From contig DASTMZ010000051.1 of NCBI GenBank assembly GCA_035713725.1, positions 10,988-74,987 on the forward strand: DNA of 64,000 nucleotides, written 5' to 3'. Position 1 is the first letter of the stretch. The number at the start of each line of letters is the position of its first letter. Source of the stretch: DASQPR01 sp035713725. Lineage in GTDB: Bacteria; Actinomycetota; Actinomycetes; Mycobacteriales; Micromonosporaceae. The translations under genes and the position numbers were made by a program. The notes beneath the pieces are model-generated. The model was not told the origin of the DNA and made no database searches. It was given only the letters and a program-made list of their open reading frames with translations. This document shows positions 24,073 to 32,641 of the stretch, piece by piece.

Positions 24073-24946
24073 CCTGACGGCCGATCAAACCCTGCCGGGC
24101 ACGGCGCTCGTCAGAAGTCAGCACGCCGCCGGCCGCCAACGCGTCGGCGTACCGCTTGACGAAGTCGGCGAAGGGCTGTTCCCACTCCTCGCCAGCGGGC
24201 CGCTCCGGCAGGTCCCAGACCGGCACGAGGCGACCGTGCGCACGGAACATGCCGGCAAATTTCGTACCGTCGCCGAGCGCGAGATCACCGCCGGCCTGCA
24301 ACCGCGCCAACGTGTTGAGCGCGGCGTCTTCGTCGTCGGGCAACACCCATCGCAGGTGCGCGCGGTCCGGCACCCGGCACCAGTACGCGCCGCGAGCCGC
24401 CGCCATCCGTACCGTCGGATAGACCGACGCGTTCGCACGCTCCAGCGACGCGCGGACATCCGGGTCTTCGGTCGCCTCGTCGTCGAGCCAGAACTCAAAG
24501 CCGTCGCGAACCGTCACATCGAGCGGCACGTCGGCAAGGACGTCCTGCAGCCGTTTGCCCGGCCCCGGCGTCACCGGCATCGTCACGGACGTGCCGGGCT
24601 CGGCCTCGAGCGCGAGCAGGACGGCCAGCGCGACGTCACGCGAGGCGTCCCCGGAGTGCGTGTTGCGCTGCAGCCCGACGAGTACGCGGCCGTCCGGCTT
24701 GGTGAGCGCCGGCCACGCCATCGGGAGCACTGTGGCGACCGTGATCGAGCGGTCGCCGTACTGCTCCGCGTAGCGCGGCGCAAGCGTGAGCGGGGCGGTC
24801 GCGGCGGGTACGAGTTCGCGCAGCGCGATCCACTCCGCCTCGTCGACCAGCCCCTCGAACGGCCGCGCGACGAACACGTCGCGTACCTTCGCCGAGCGGG
24901 CCGGCGCGCCGCCACGCTGCGCTGACGCCTTCCGCCGCTTGCTCAC
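24059..24946 (-). CDS. DUF5926-like protein
   Basis: 295 residues, GTG start with TAGAGT 8 nt upstream. Basic N-terminus (SKRRKASAQR), then RPFEGLVDEAEWIALRELVPAAT, a block I associate with the actinobacterial DUF5926 family. Usual members also carry a Cys-rich SEC-C-like N-terminal motif, which is absent here. No enzymatic motif or membrane segment is seen. Function unknown. Confidence 0.7.
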   Translation of the reverse strand: MSKRRKASAQRGGAPARSAKVRDVFVARPFEGLVDEAEWIALRELVPAATAPLTLAPRYAEQYGDRSITVATVLPMAWPALTKPDGRVLVGLQRNTHSGDASRDVALAVLLALEAEPGTSVTMPVTPGPGKRLQDVLADVPLDVTVRDGFEFWLDDEATEDPDVRASLERANASVYPTVRMAAARGAYWCRVPDRAHLRWVLPDDEDAALNTLARLQAGGDLALGDGTKFAGMFRAHGRLVPVWDLPERPAGEEWEQPFADFVKRYADALAAGGVLTSDERRARQGLIGRQVTLR

Positions 24947-24954
24947 GACGGACC

Positions 24955-24960
24955 ACTCTA
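24955..24960 (-). promoter_or_regulatory. Candidate -10 (TAGAGT), DUF5926-like gene
   Basis: TAGAGT lies 8 nt before the GTG start at 24946. Confidence 0.35.
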
Positions 24961-25033
24961 GCCGTCGTGCCGCGGCACCCGACCGGCCGCATCGGCGCGC
25001 CGCTTGCCGGCTGCACCAACCGCGTGACGCGGC

Positions 25034-25489
25034 TTAGTCGCCCACGGCAAGGCCGGTGGTGGTGCGGCGCGCGCTCGGCCAACTGATGTCCGCCCAGACG
25101 CTCTGACCGGCCCCGTCAGTCTCGACCCCCCAGTCGTCGGCGAGCGCGGCGACGATCGACAGTCCTCGACCGTCCACCGCGTCCGAATCGGCTCGACGTA
25201 CGCTCGGCGCGGTCGCGGCACCGCCGTCGGTCACGCGTACCGCGACGGTCTCGGCGCCGGCCACGAACCGCACCTGCCACGTGACACGGATGACGTCGCC
25301 CGGCAGTGCGTTCGCGTGGCGCACCGCGTTGCCGACGAGTTCCGCAGCGACCGCCAGCGCATCGGTCAGCAGCTCGGGCCGGACCAACGAACTCAGACGT
25401 GCGGCCATGTGCGTGCGCGCCTGTCCCGCGCCGCGTGGATGATGCGGCACGACCACACTCCACGCAGGCTCGGTCGCCGACATCGCCAC
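25034..25489 (-). CDS. RsbW-like ATP-binding (anti-sigma/serine kinase type) protein
   Basis: 151 residues. A GHKL ATPase fold stands alone, with the N-box ELVGNAVRHANA, the G1-type DGGAATAPS and the G2-type VDGRGLSIVAALADDWG. Stand-alone domains of this type act as anti-sigma factors or regulate PAS/PP2C modules. The GTG start at 25489 has GGGGAGG 8 nt upstream and lies 3 bp after the histidine kinase stop, so the two proteins are made together and probably act in one pathway. No sigma factor or anti-anti-sigma gene is nearby. Confidence 0.82.
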   Translation of the reverse strand: MAMSATEPAWSVVVPHHPRGAGQARTHMAARLSSLVRPELLTDALAVAAELVGNAVRHANALPGDVIRVTWQVRFVAGAETVAVRVTDGGAATAPSVRRADSDAVDGRGLSIVAALADDWGVETDGAGQSVWADISWPSARRTTTGLAVGD

Positions 25490-25492
25490 CAG

Positions 25493-26974
25493 CTACGCCT
25501 CCCCAGGCCGCCGCGACGATTTCCGGCCAAGATCGCCGCGGGGCAGTCGTACTTCTGCGACGGTACCGCCGGCATCGCGCGGGCGTAAGGACACCCATCC
25601 GTTTTGCCGCTCCACGATTCTTCGGACTAGATACAAGCCCAGTCCGACGCCGCTGTATCGACGGTGGTCACCGGTGTCGGCTTGCCAGAACCGCTCGAAC
25701 GCACTCTCGACATGTTCCGGCCGCACACCGATGCCGCGGTCCATGACGCGGATGCCGACGGTGCGGGAGTCCCGCACGCCGTCCACTTCGATGTCACCTG
25801 CCTCGCGCGCGGCGTACTTGCCGGCGTTCGTGACGAGTTCCGACACGATGCTTGCGATGCTCGCCGGTTCGCCGAACACGATAGGCAAGTCGGCGGGCAG
25901 CCGGCAGCGCACCCGCGCACGCAGGTCGGCGGGCAGCTCACTGACCGCCGCAGTCACCGCCTCGCCGAGGTCGAAGCGTTCCACGACCGGCGGCAGACCC
26001 GGTTCGCCGACCGCGGTCAGCAATCGGTCGAGCAGTCGCGCCAGTTCGGCCGCACGCAACCCGAGCACCCGCGCCGCGTCGCGACGACCCGCCTCGTCGA
26101 GCATGTCCCACCGGCCGGACAGCGTTTCCGCGTACCCCTTGATCACCGTGACCGGCGTACGCAGCTCGTGGCTGGTCAACGCCACGAACAGCTCGCGACT
26201 CTGTTCCCAGCGACGCGACTCGGTGATGTCGCGGACGGTCAGCGACACCTCCGACCGGTCTGGCCACGTCTTCGCCATCAGAATCAGGGTGCGGCCGTCG
26301 GTGAGGTTGTGCTCCAGCACCTGACCCGGACCGGGCATCGGCAACGGCATGGTGGCGCCGACCGTCACCCCGGTCCCCTCCAGCACATGCTGACTCGCCG
26401 GGTTGATCCACCGTACGGTGCCGTCGCGGTCGAGCACGGCGGTGGTCTCCGGACGGATGCGCAGCGTCGGGTCCGGATGCAGCGGAAGCCCCGGGCTGCC
26501 CCGATAGAGCCGCGACGCCATCGACGTCACGAAGCGCATCATTTGCAACCGCAGTGCATCGACGGCGGTGAGCTCATAGGGCAGGCCGACGACGACGATG
26601 CCGATCGTCGCGGTACCCTGCAGAATGCGGCCGACGATGGCGGTGCTCGAATCCGGCGACAGCTGCACCAGATCGGCCGGCAACTCATCCATCGGGCCGG
26701 CGACGACCTCGTCATCGGCGACAATCGACCGCAGCAGCTCGTCCCCCGAGTTGACCCGCCGGCCGAGCACCGCGTCGGCGACGCCGCTGGCCGCGATGAT
26801 CCGGCCGCTCGCCGGACCGAACTCGACGATCGCGACACTGTCCGCGTCGAACATCCAGACGCCCATCGCGACCAGGTGACGAAGTGCCAGCAGCCCCGAC
26901 CCGCCGCCGTTGACGTGGTCGATCAGCTCGGCCATCTCGTCGAAGAAGCGCTCGGCGTCGAAAGCATCGCCCAT
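25493..26974 (-). CDS. Cytoplasmic GAF-PAS sensor histidine kinase
   Basis: 493 residues, no membrane segment. The N-terminal 160 residues look like a GAF domain (ADSVAIVEFGPASGRII, TATIGIVVVGLP). A PAS domain (about 172-255, ending RDITESRRWEQ) follows, then the H-box with His269 in SHELRTP and an ATPase domain (ELVTNAGKYA, GVGLGLYLVRRIVE). There is no response regulator next to it; the co-translated RsbW-like protein is its only neighbour on the strand. It likely senses a cytoplasmic ligand or redox state; the signal is unknown. Confidence 0.88.
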   Translation of the reverse strand: MGDAFDAERFFDEMAELIDHVNGGGSGLLALRHLVAMGVWMFDADSVAIVEFGPASGRIIAASGVADAVLGRRVNSGDELLRSIVADDEVVAGPMDELPADLVQLSPDSSTAIVGRILQGTATIGIVVVGLPYELTAVDALRLQMMRFVTSMASRLYRGSPGLPLHPDPTLRIRPETTAVLDRDGTVRWINPASQHVLEGTGVTVGATMPLPMPGPGQVLEHNLTDGRTLILMAKTWPDRSEVSLTVRDITESRRWEQSRELFVALTSHELRTPVTVIKGYAETLSGRWDMLDEAGRRDAARVLGLRAAELARLLDRLLTAVGEPGLPPVVERFDLGEAVTAAVSELPADLRARVRCRLPADLPIVFGEPASIASIVSELVTNAGKYAAREAGDIEVDGVRDSRTVGIRVMDRGIGVRPEHVESAFERFWQADTGDHRRYSGVGLGLYLVRRIVERQNGWVSLRPRDAGGTVAEVRLPRGDLGRKSSRRPGEA

Positions 26975-27033
26975 GCAGCGAGTGTGCCCGCTGCCGTCGT
27001 TTGCGTCACGTGGTGCCGGCTCTAGGGCATGGG

Positions 27034-27389
27034 GCTGGTTGCGGTTAGGGCCTGGGGCAGCCCAACTCCACTTGACTGGGAAGGCGTTTTAGGTCTGCGT
27101 GGAGTTGGGCTGCCCCAGGCCTTGTTGCACGTACGGGAGTTCCGCACGCTGGGGTTAGAGCTTTCGTGGTGGCCGTGACACGGAAACGGTGGCGGTGACG
27201 GGTGGCGCCGCGTCGCCACGGGTCACGGCGGCGCTGTCGGTATCACGTACACGTCGAAAGCTCTAAACCCCCCACGTTCGGCGAACCCGCACTCGGACGG
27301 GCCGGGCCAGGCCGACTTCACGCAGACCTAAAACGCTCTTCCCCCGTCAAGTGGAGTCGGGCTGCCCCGGCCCTAAACCGCAACCGGCT
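27034..27389. repeat. Nested inverted-repeat element (about 356 bp)
   Basis: The gene-free interval 26975-27396 holds a near-symmetric element centred at about 27211. Its outer arms (27034-27103 and about 27320-27389) are imperfect inverted copies about 70 bp long. Inside them a second pair matches (about 27146-27166 against 27256-27277), both with AGAGCTTTCG, and the very centre (27195-27225) is again palindromic. Each half also folds on itself: a perfect 23-bp stem on the left and a diverged stem (about 4 mismatches) on the right. It carries no transposase. It could be a MITE-like insertion, a cruciform-forming site or a structured RNA locus. Confidence 0.85.
27050..27122. repeat. Perfect 23-bp inverted repeat with 27-nt loop
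   Basis: 27050-27072 is the exact reverse complement of 27100-27122. This hairpin lies in the left half of the nested element. The right-half equivalent (about 27300-27322 against 27351-27373) has diverged at about 4 of 23 positions. The loop contains GGCGTTTTAGGTC, which is also conserved in the other half. Confidence 0.92.
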
Positions 27390-27396
27390 CATACGT

Positions 27397-28215
27397 CTAG
27401 CGCCCGATGTGGTCCAGGACCCGCCGAGGCCGGTCGCTGATAATCGCGTCCACGCCAAGCTCGAGCATCAGGTCGATGTCATCCGGCTCGTTCACGGTCC
27501 AGACGTAGACGCGTCGGCCGCGCCGGTGCCATGCGTGCACCACGGCCGGGTTGGCTCGCACCACGCGCACGGCGGGCCCGGCGATGTTCGCGCCGGCGGG
27601 CAGGCGACCGTCGCGCAGGTCGGGCCGCAGGAACTCGGTCAGCAGGACGTTGTCCAGCAACGGCGCGCGGGCGTGTATGCGCCGCACCGCGAGGTGCGAG
27701 AACGACATCACGGTCACCTCGACGCCACTGCCGTCGCCCGGCTTGTCGAGGCCGTAGCGCTGGAGCATCGCCACGAGCCGATCCTCCACCTCGGCGCCGT
27801 AGCGCGTCGGGTGCTTGGTCTCGATGAACAGGCGCAGCGGTCGACCGGCGCTGACGGCCGCGTCGAGAAGCCGGTTCAACGTCAGAACGCGGGTACGCAC
27901 ACCGTCCGCCGCACCGCCATCGGGGTACGGATGCCACGACCCGAAGTCCAACTCGTCAAGCTGCGCGAGGACATGGGTGCTCACCCGGCCGGTACCGTCG
28001 CTGACGCGATTCAGCCGCCCGTCGTGAATGCAGACCAGGTGGCCGTCGCGAGTCAGGCGCACGTCGCACTCGAGACCGTCCGCGCCCTCGTTGATAGCGC
28101 GCAGATACGCGCCGATGGTGTGCTCCGGTAACGCAAATGACGAACCACGGTGCGCGACCACGAGCGGCTTGGCACCACCGGCGGACGGCCCGTGGTCAGG
28201 CGATGTACGGGTCAC
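27397..28215 (-). CDS. Glycerophosphodiester phosphodiesterase
   Basis: 272 residues. Family signature VVAHRGSSFALPEHT, then GADGLECDVRLTRDGHLVCIHD with the metal and catalytic residues (His, Glu, Asp, His), FIETKHP with the later Glu, and the C-terminal VYVWTVNEPDD. It releases glycerol 3-phosphate from lipid-derived or teichoic-type glycerophosphodiesters. There is no signal peptide, so it is probably cytoplasmic. The GTG start overlaps the rhodanese gene end by 20 bp. Confidence 0.93.
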   Translation of the reverse strand: MTRTSPDHGPSAGGAKPLVVAHRGSSFALPEHTIGAYLRAINEGADGLECDVRLTRDGHLVCIHDGRLNRVSDGTGRVSTHVLAQLDELDFGSWHPYPDGGAADGVRTRVLTLNRLLDAAVSAGRPLRLFIETKHPTRYGAEVEDRLVAMLQRYGLDKPGDGSGVEVTVMSFSHLAVRRIHARAPLLDNVLLTEFLRPDLRDGRLPAGANIAGPAVRVVRANPAVVHAWHRRGRRVYVWTVNEPDDIDLMLELGVDAIISDRPRRVLDHIGR

Positions 28216-28522
28216 GTCCGTCGTCGGTCACGATCGGGCGGCCGGCCGCCACCCATTCAACGATCCCGCCGTCGAGATTGACCGTATTGTCCAGCCCCCG
28301 CGCGCTGAGGAAGTTGACGACCTGCGCGGAGCGGTGGCCGTGCCGGCACAGCACGACGACCGGCTCATCGGTCGGAATGTCGCCCAGCCGTGCCGGGATC
28401 GTCGACATCGGTACGTGGTGTGCGCCCGGCGTGTGGCCGGCGTCCCACTCTTCCGGTTCGCGTACGTCCAGCACGTACGCACCCTCCGGCACGTCTGCCG
28501 CGCCGATGCTCGCCACACTCAC
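28196..28522 (-). CDS. Single-domain rhodanese-like protein
   Basis: 108 residues from the GTG at 28522. YVLDVREPEEWDAGHTPGAHHVP and the active-site loop LCRHGHRS with its catalytic Cys place it among single-domain sulfurtransferases. TAGACT lies 7 nt upstream of the GTG. A longer frame to 28570 adds residues outside the fold. It could carry persulfide sulfur to acceptors such as thiols or cyanide; the partner is unknown. Confidence 0.9.
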   Translation of the reverse strand: MSVASIGAADVPEGAYVLDVREPEEWDAGHTPGAHHVPMSTIPARLGDIPTDEPVVVLCRHGHRSAQVVNFLSARGLDNTVNLDGGIVEWVAAGRPIVTDDGRDPYIA

Positions 28523-28529
28523 GATGCCA

Positions 28530-28535
28530 AGTCTA
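28530..28535 (-). promoter_or_regulatory. Candidate -10 (TAGACT), rhodanese gene
   Basis: TAGACT lies exactly 7 nt before the GTG start at 28522. Confidence 0.4.
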
Positions 28536-28551
28536 GGTCCCTGCCGATTGG

Positions 28552-29607
28552 CTAAATGGAGTTGACCCACGTCGGATTGTTCAGTGCCCAGGTGCCGACG
28601 GTGTCGTCGTAGATGGCGTCATAGAGCGACTGCGCCTGGTCGTTAGCGATCACGTAGCTCACCCCGGCGATCGTCTGAGTCGTGGCGGGCAGGCGAATGC
28701 CGACGAGGCTCGACGGACGTACGTTGCGGAGGGTGAAAACGAGTTGGTCGAGCGCAACGCCGTTGGTGTCGATGGTCAGCGACGAACCTACGGCACGGAT
28801 GATCTGGTCCAGCTTGATCGGGTTCTGCGCGAGCCCGTTCGCGAACGACTTCGTGAAGATTGCCTTGAGGAACTGCTGCTGGTGACGCTGTCGGTCAAAG
28901 TCGCCGCCCGGCAGTGTCTCGCGCTGGCGCAGGTAGTCCAGCGTCTCGCTGGCGGTCAGATCGCGGCAGCCAACGGTGTAGAGGCGGCCGGTGTGAATCG
29001 ATCTGACCTGCTCGTCGATGCACATGTGGACGCCGCCGAGGTCCTTGACGACCTGGTCGAAGCCACTGAAGTTGATCACTGCCGCACCGTCGAAGTGGAT
29101 ACCGGTCAGCTGGGACAGCGTGGTCGACAGCAACTGGATGCCGCCGTTGCCGCCGCCGCCGTACTGGAACGATGAATTGATCTTGTCCAGGCGCCCGTAG
29201 AAGTTCCGACTCGGATCGGGCGGGATGCTGACCCGCAGGTCGCGCGGGATAGAGATCATGTAAGCACGATCCAGCGTCGCCGGAATGTGCACGATGATGA
29301 TCGTGTCGGACCGCGCGCCCATGCTGGGGTTTTTCTGGCGGGCGTCCGAGCCGATCAGCAAGTAGTTGAGCGGTCCGTGCAACGACGTCAACTGGGTGCC
29401 GCCCGCACCACTTCGGGCATTCGGCGCAAGCAGGTCGCCCTGGTGCACGGCGCCGGTGTAGCGCGCGGTGAGCACGCGTTCGGCGCCCATCAGGCCGAGC
29501 GGTACGAGCATGATCACGGCGCCGATCACAACGAGTAGCTTCGCCCACAGCGGAGCCCGTTTCCGGACGGTAGACGTGACGCACCTCCCGGACGGGTACC
29601 GCCGCAT
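28552..29607 (-). CDS. LytR-CpsA-Psr (LCP) family protein 1
   Basis: 351 residues from ATG at 29607 (an earlier TTG at 29616 is possible). A short basic cytoplasmic tail and one membrane segment (about 21-43) precede an extracytoplasmic LCP domain: LLIGSDAR (83-90), ARSDTIII with the conserved Arg and Asp, SIPRDLRVSIP, DKINSSFQYGG, FDQVVKDLGGV. LCP proteins move glycopolymers from undecaprenyl-phosphate carriers to peptidoglycan. There is no C-terminal LytR_C domain. Two Cys (HMCID and VGCRD) in the domain could form a disulfide. It is last of four LCP genes downstream of a sugar transferase. Confidence 0.93.
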   Translation of the reverse strand: MRRYPSGRCVTSTVRKRAPLWAKLLVVIGAVIMLVPLGLMGAERVLTARYTGAVHQGDLLAPNARSGAGGTQLTSLHGPLNYLLIGSDARQKNPSMGARSDTIIIVHIPATLDRAYMISIPRDLRVSIPPDPSRNFYGRLDKINSSFQYGGGGNGGIQLLSTTLSQLTGIHFDGAAVINFSGFDQVVKDLGGVHMCIDEQVRSIHTGRLYTVGCRDLTASETLDYLRQRETLPGGDFDRQRHQQQFLKAIFTKSFANGLAQNPIKLDQIIRAVGSSLTIDTNGVALDQLVFTLRNVRPSSLVGIRLPATTQTIAGVSYVIANDQAQSLYDAIYDDTVGTWALNNPTWVNSI

Positions 29608-29793
29608 GATCGGCAAAGTTTGGTGATCGGCCCCAGTTTATGGGGGTCTGCCCGGGGTCGCGGGGGTTAGCGGCAATCACCAAGATGCCCGTACGCAGGC
29701 GTTTCTCAGCCTCGGACCCGGCACCGGGTCGGTGGCTGAGTCGACGGCAGAGCCGGATCCGGCGGGTGTCGGCCGGCGCGGTCGCAGGCGCGG

Positions 29794-31101
29794 TCAGCTT
29801 TGCGCGATCCAGCTGGGGTGCGTGGCGAGGAAGTCGTCGACGCGGTCGGCGCCGACATCCTGCAGCAACGTCAGGCTGTCGTCCGACAACGCCTGGCGGT
29901 CATCCGGCGCCGGCCCGGTGTACGGCACGAAGACGCCGCCGTTCGTCTTGATGGCCACCATGGAGCCCGGGTTGATGCCCTTCAACGTAAACACCCAGTC
30001 GGACAGCGTGCGGACCCGTCCCGAGGCGGCCTGTCCCGGATCGAAGGTGAACGCCTTGCCGAGCGAGCCGAGGAACGAGCTGATCCGCAACGGGTCGGAG
30101 ATGCCTTTCTGATATGCCTGCTCGAGCAGTGCCTTGATGAACTGTTGCTGGTGGCGCTGCCGGTCGTAGTCGGTGTACTTGAGGAAGTCGCGGCAACGCA
30201 CGTAGTCGAGCGCGTCGTAGGCGTTGAAGTGGTGTTTGCCGACGGTGTAGATAACCGGCGTCGTGCCGGGGACTCGATGGTTCGGCGTACCGTCCGGATT
30301 GATCACCCACGGTGCCGCGTGCTCGTTGGGGTGCCCGTTGACGTACCCGTGGTGCAGCGACTGAGTGCGCTCGTCGACGTACATGTCCACGCCGCCGAGC
30401 TTTGTCACGATGTCGCTGAAGCCGTCGAAATTCACGATCAGGCCGCTGTCGAACGACAGCCCGGTGAGGTTCTTGAGGGTCATCGCGAGCAGTTGCATGC
30501 CGCCCGAGTTGCCGCCACCGTTCTGGCTACCGTAAAAGAACGCCGCGTTGATTTTGAATGAGCCGCCGCCGAACTTGGTGGCCGGGAACGCCGGGATCTG
30601 GGCGCTGGTGTCGCGCGGGATCGAGATCAGGAACACGCGATCGTGCGTCGCCGGCACGTGCGCGATGATGATCGAGTCGGACCGCGACCCGAGCCCTGGA
30701 TTCTTGGCGCGGGTGTCCAGACCGACCATCAGCATGTTGATCGCGCCGTCGATGTTGCGTCCGGCGCCCGAGCCGCCCAGCAGATCGACCGTTCGAACCG
30801 ACCCGTTGACCGAGTTGACGAGGAAAAGCACCGCAATGATGCCGGTGCCGCCGCCAACCATCAGCAGCGCGCCGAACGCGACGGCAAGCTTCGTCCAGAT
30901 CGGACTCCGCCGCCGACGACGCAACGAGCGCTGTCGCGGCACGCCGCCCGGCCTGGTCTTCACTGGCGCGACGGCAGCCGCCCCGGCCGCTGGACCCGAC
31001 ATGGCGCCGATCGGCGGCTCCTCGCGCCGGCGCGACCGCTGGCCGTAGACGTGGCCACGCGCGGACGGCCCGCCGGCCGGTGGGTGCGGCTGATCGGTCA
31101 C
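29794..31101 (-). CDS. LCP family protein 2
   Basis: 435 residues from the GTG at 31101 (GGGGG 5 nt upstream). A cytoplasmic tail of about 70 residues, rich in Arg and Pro, precedes the membrane segment (about 72-96). The LCP domain has LMVGLDTRAKN, SRSDSIIIAHVP, SIPRDTSAQIP and FSDIVTKLGGVDM. It contains a long insert shared almost verbatim with LCP protein 3 (LHHGYV.GHPNEH to HRVPGTTPVIYTVG). This identifies the two as products of a recent tandem duplication. The same glycopolymer-ligase role is expected. Confidence 0.93.
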   Translation of the reverse strand: MTDQPHPPAGGPSARGHVYGQRSRRREEPPIGAMSGPAAGAAAVAPVKTRPGGVPRQRSLRRRRRSPIWTKLAVAFGALLMVGGGTGIIAVLFLVNSVNGSVRTVDLLGGSGAGRNIDGAINMLMVGLDTRAKNPGLGSRSDSIIIAHVPATHDRVFLISIPRDTSAQIPAFPATKFGGGSFKINAAFFYGSQNGGGNSGGMQLLAMTLKNLTGLSFDSGLIVNFDGFSDIVTKLGGVDMYVDERTQSLHHGYVNGHPNEHAAPWVINPDGTPNHRVPGTTPVIYTVGKHHFNAYDALDYVRCRDFLKYTDYDRQRHQQQFIKALLEQAYQKGISDPLRISSFLGSLGKAFTFDPGQAASGRVRTLSDWVFTLKGINPGSMVAIKTNGGVFVPYTGPAPDDRQALSDDSLTLLQDVGADRVDDFLATHPSWIAQS

Positions 31102-31258
31102 TCGGACCCCCAGAATCGTTGACAAGCGCACCTGCACCGTACGGCGACCGCGCGCACGTCGCACGGTTCGCAGGTCGTGCCGTGTCGCTCACGATGCGGC
31201 CGCTCACGATGCGTGCCGACGGCGATGCGTGCCGCTCACGATGCGTGCCGACGGCGAC

Positions 31259-32641
31259 TCAGCTCTGCGTGACCCAGTCCGGATGCAGCGCGAGGAAGTT
31301 ATCCACCTGGTCGGTGCGTACGTCGTCGAGCAGCTGCAGGCTGAGCGCCGACATTTGCTGGGTGCTCTGCTTGCCGACCATCACGGTGTTGAACGTACCG
31401 CCGTTGATCTTGATGGTACGGATCGCGCCCGGGCTGATGCCCTTCAGCGTGAAGATCCAGTCGCTCGCGTTGTGGCCGCCACCGTCGAACTGGAACGCCT
31501 TGCCGAGCGACGTGAGGAACGAGCTGATCTTCAGCGGGTTAGAGATGCCCTTGTCGTAGGCCTCCTGCAGCAGTGCCTTGATGAACTGCTGCTGGTGGCG
31601 CTGCCGGTCGTAGTCGGCGTTGGGCAGGAAGTCGCGGCACCGGACGTAGTCGAGCGCGTCGTACGCGTTGAACGTGTGCCAGCCCACCGTGTAGATGACC
31701 GGCGTGGTGCCGGGGATGCGATGGTTCGGCGTACCGTCCGAGTTGATCACCCACGGCGCGGTGTGCTCGTTCGGGTGTCCGGTGACGTACCCGTGATGCA
31801 GCGACATGGTGCGCTCGTCGACGTACATCTTGACGCCGCCGAGCTTGTTGACGATGCCGGCGAAGCCGTCGAAGTTCACCACCAGCGCACCCTGGAACGT
31901 GATGTGCCAGTTCTGCTCGATGGTCTTTTGCAGCAGCTGTACACCGCCCGCGGTGCCCTGGCCGTTCATGCTGCCGAACTGGAACGCTGAGTTGATCTTG
32001 TCGTGTTGACCGAGGAACTTCGACGGCTTGTACGCCGGGATCGGCACGTACGTATCGCGCGGAATCGAGATCAGGTCGACCTGGTCGTGGCTGGCCGGGA
32101 TGTGACCGATGATGATCGAGTCGGAGCGTGAGCCCATGCCCGGGTTGTTGTCGCGCGTGTCGAGACCGATCATCAGCAGGTTGATCGCACCGTTGATCGA
32201 CTTGGCCTGACTGCCCGCCGGCGCCAGCAGCGACACCTGATTGATCGCGCCGTTCACGCTGCCGGTGATGAACTTCGTGACCGCCATGCCGCCGACCCCG
32301 GCAAGCATCACAACGATGCCGAGCACCAGCGAGACCTTCGCCCACCACGGGCTGCGCCGCTTCGTGCGCACATTCCCGGACCGGCCTCCGCCAGACCCGC
32401 CGCCGGACTTGCCGCCGCGCTGGTTGCCGCGACGCTGGTTACCGCGATCCGGTCCGCCGGTGCCACGGCCGCCCGATCCGTTGCGGCCACCCGATCGGCG
32501 CTCGCTCTCGTAGCCGGATGAGTCGTAGCCGGATGAGCCGTTGCCGTAGACGTGGCCGCTGCCGTACACGTTGGGGCCGTCTCGCCCGCCACCGGGCGTC
32601 CGTCGCGGGCCCGCCGGTCGCGGCGATCCGTAGGTCGTCAC
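31259..32641 (-). CDS. LCP family protein 3
   Basis: 460 residues from the GTG at 32641, which is 7 nt after AGGAG (the in-frame GTG at 32647 sits only 1 nt from it). A Gly/Arg/Asn-rich cytoplasmic tail of about 95 residues (RGNQRRGNQRGG) is followed by the membrane segment (about 103-125) and the LCP domain (LLMIGLDTRDNN, SRSDSIIIGHIP, SIPRDTYVPIP, FAGIVNKLGGVKM). Closest paralogue is LCP protein 2, including the central insert and YDALDYVRCRDFL. The basic Gly-rich tail could bind acidic partners in the cytoplasm, which is inference. Confidence 0.93.
   Translation of the reverse strand: MTTYGSPRPAGPRRTPGGGRDGPNVYGSGHVYGNGSSGYDSSGYESERRSGGRNGSGGRGTGGPDRGNQRRGNQRGGKSGGGSGGGRSGNVRTKRRSPWWAKVSLVLGIVVMLAGVGGMAVTKFITGSVNGAINQVSLLAPAGSQAKSINGAINLLMIGLDTRDNNPGMGSRSDSIIIGHIPASHDQVDLISIPRDTYVPIPAYKPSKFLGQHDKINSAFQFGSMNGQGTAGGVQLLQKTIEQNWHITFQGALVVNFDGFAGIVNKLGGVKMYVDERTMSLHHGYVTGHPNEHTAPWVINSDGTPNHRIPGTTPVIYTVGWHTFNAYDALDYVRCRDFLPNADYDRQRHQQQFIKALLQEAYDKGISNPLKISSFLTSLGKAFQFDGGGHNASDWIFTLKGISPGAIRTIKINGGTFNTVMVGKQSTQQMSALSLQLLDDVRTDQVDNFLALHPDWVTQS

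Noticed and set aside
27022..27219. Short frames in both arms of the nested inverted repeat (also rightward from 27202)
   Set aside because: They resemble each other only because the arms are inverted copies; starts lack ribosome-binding sites and the sequence is dominated by palindromes.
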